From: Blastobasis lacticolella
Lineage: Eukaryota; Arthropoda; Insecta; Lepidoptera; Blastobasidae
Reading direction: 5' to 3'
Length of the DNA: 64,000 nt
Assembly: GCA_905147135.1 (NCBI GenBank)
Contig: LR990061.1
Span: 8,098,026-8,162,025, forward strand
The translations under genes were made by a program, and so were the position numbers. The first letter of the stretch is position 1, and each line of letters opens with the position of its first letter. The notes under the pieces are model-generated. The model made no database searches, was not told where the DNA came from, and was given only the letters and a program-made list of their open reading frames with translations. This document shows positions 63,695 through 64,000 of the stretch, piece by piece.

Positions 63695-63951
63695 GTTATA
63701 GGTCTGTACTGTGACGGTTGTGTGCAGTTTTTAGTTTTAGAAAGCATGTAAGTGATTCCCATTGTAATAAATTGTGGTATATTTTGTTTGCCTAGAATGA
63801 TGTCTGTGATATTTTTTGCTATGCATTTATGTAAGCTAGTAAGTTTTTTATACCAATAGTTATGGATTTTATCAATGCCCGGTGCCTTCCAGTTATGAAG
63901 TCTAACAGTAATATTTGCAATATCATCTTCAGATACTTCTTGGAACTCCAT
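63559..63951 (-). pseudogene. R4/Dong-like RT N-terminal part
   Basis: It reads WKAPGIDKIHNYWYKKLTSL, ITMGITYMLSKTKN, QYRPITCLPTIYKILTSAIT and HIEYNQILAEE, the opening RT motifs. Upstream residues continue to the window edge. It is out of frame with the larger ORF by a single indel near 63600. Confidence 0.85.
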
Positions 63952-64000
63952 TTCTTCTATTCCACTCCATTTAGCAGTTTCTTCGTTTATCCATTCTGCC

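Larger units (their letters stand above)
61985..64000 (-). mobile_element. R4/Dong-like LINE, interrupted in its endonuclease
   Basis: On the - strand it enters from the right edge and covers the RT and the knuckle. It stops at PDITLQ at 61985, where foldback sequence begins. The missing C-terminal part of an R4-like element with the complementary break is at 40026-40442. Confidence 0.85.

Overview
The window looks like nuclear DNA of an insect, most probably a moth or butterfly. It is AT-rich, has spliced genes with GT-AG introns, and is packed with decayed non-LTR retrotransposons (CR1/Jockey-like, RTE-like, R4/Dong-like), tRNA-headed SINEs, Helitron ends of the kind common in Lepidoptera, and foldback or MITE-like elements. 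The order is inferred from the repeat types; no marker gene proves it.

Layout. 1-7.3 kb: LINE remains (a CR1/Jockey-like copy on +, an R4/Dong-like copy on - next to a TTA repeat, an RTE endonuclease half on -). 8.9-25.3 kb: one spliced + strand host gene of nine exons whose reading frame stays open for about 633 codons. It encodes a secreted serine protease homologue that has lost two of its three catalytic residues. Its introns are full of LINE, SINE and TIR elements, some inserted within 15-40 bp of exons. 26-40 kb: a LINE graveyard with several RT families, an Ala-rich LINE ORF1, a zinc-knuckle ORF1, a retroviral-type integrase scrap and Helitron ends. 40-62 kb: a block whose two edges fit the two halves of a single R4-like element (40.0-40.44 kb and 61.98-64 kb, same strand). 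Inside it lie a hairpin-repeat array (44.1-46.0 kb), a cluster of intronless tyrosine phosphatase and ankyrin genes (49.1-54.2 kb), further SINE/RTE pieces, and a foldback repeat (60.4-61.98 kb).

The most interesting content is the 49.1-54.2 kb cluster: two complete protein tyrosine phosphatase (PTP) ORFs, one PTP fragment, one complete and one truncated ankyrin ORF. All are intronless, and most have a TATA box about 30 bp before an arthropod-type initiator. PTP plus IkB-like ankyrin genes is the gene mix of bracoviruses (polydnaviruses of parasitoid wasps), so this is best read as bracovirus-derived DNA in a caterpillar-host lineage. That is an inference from gene families, not a database match. 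One PTP keeps the HCX5R signature with a WPE loop; the other has a remodelled P-loop and no WPD aspartate, so it may bind rather than cleave phosphotyrosine.

Most other open frames are retroelement debris. The protease homologue and the PTP/ankyrin genes are the only ones that look able to make ordinary proteins.
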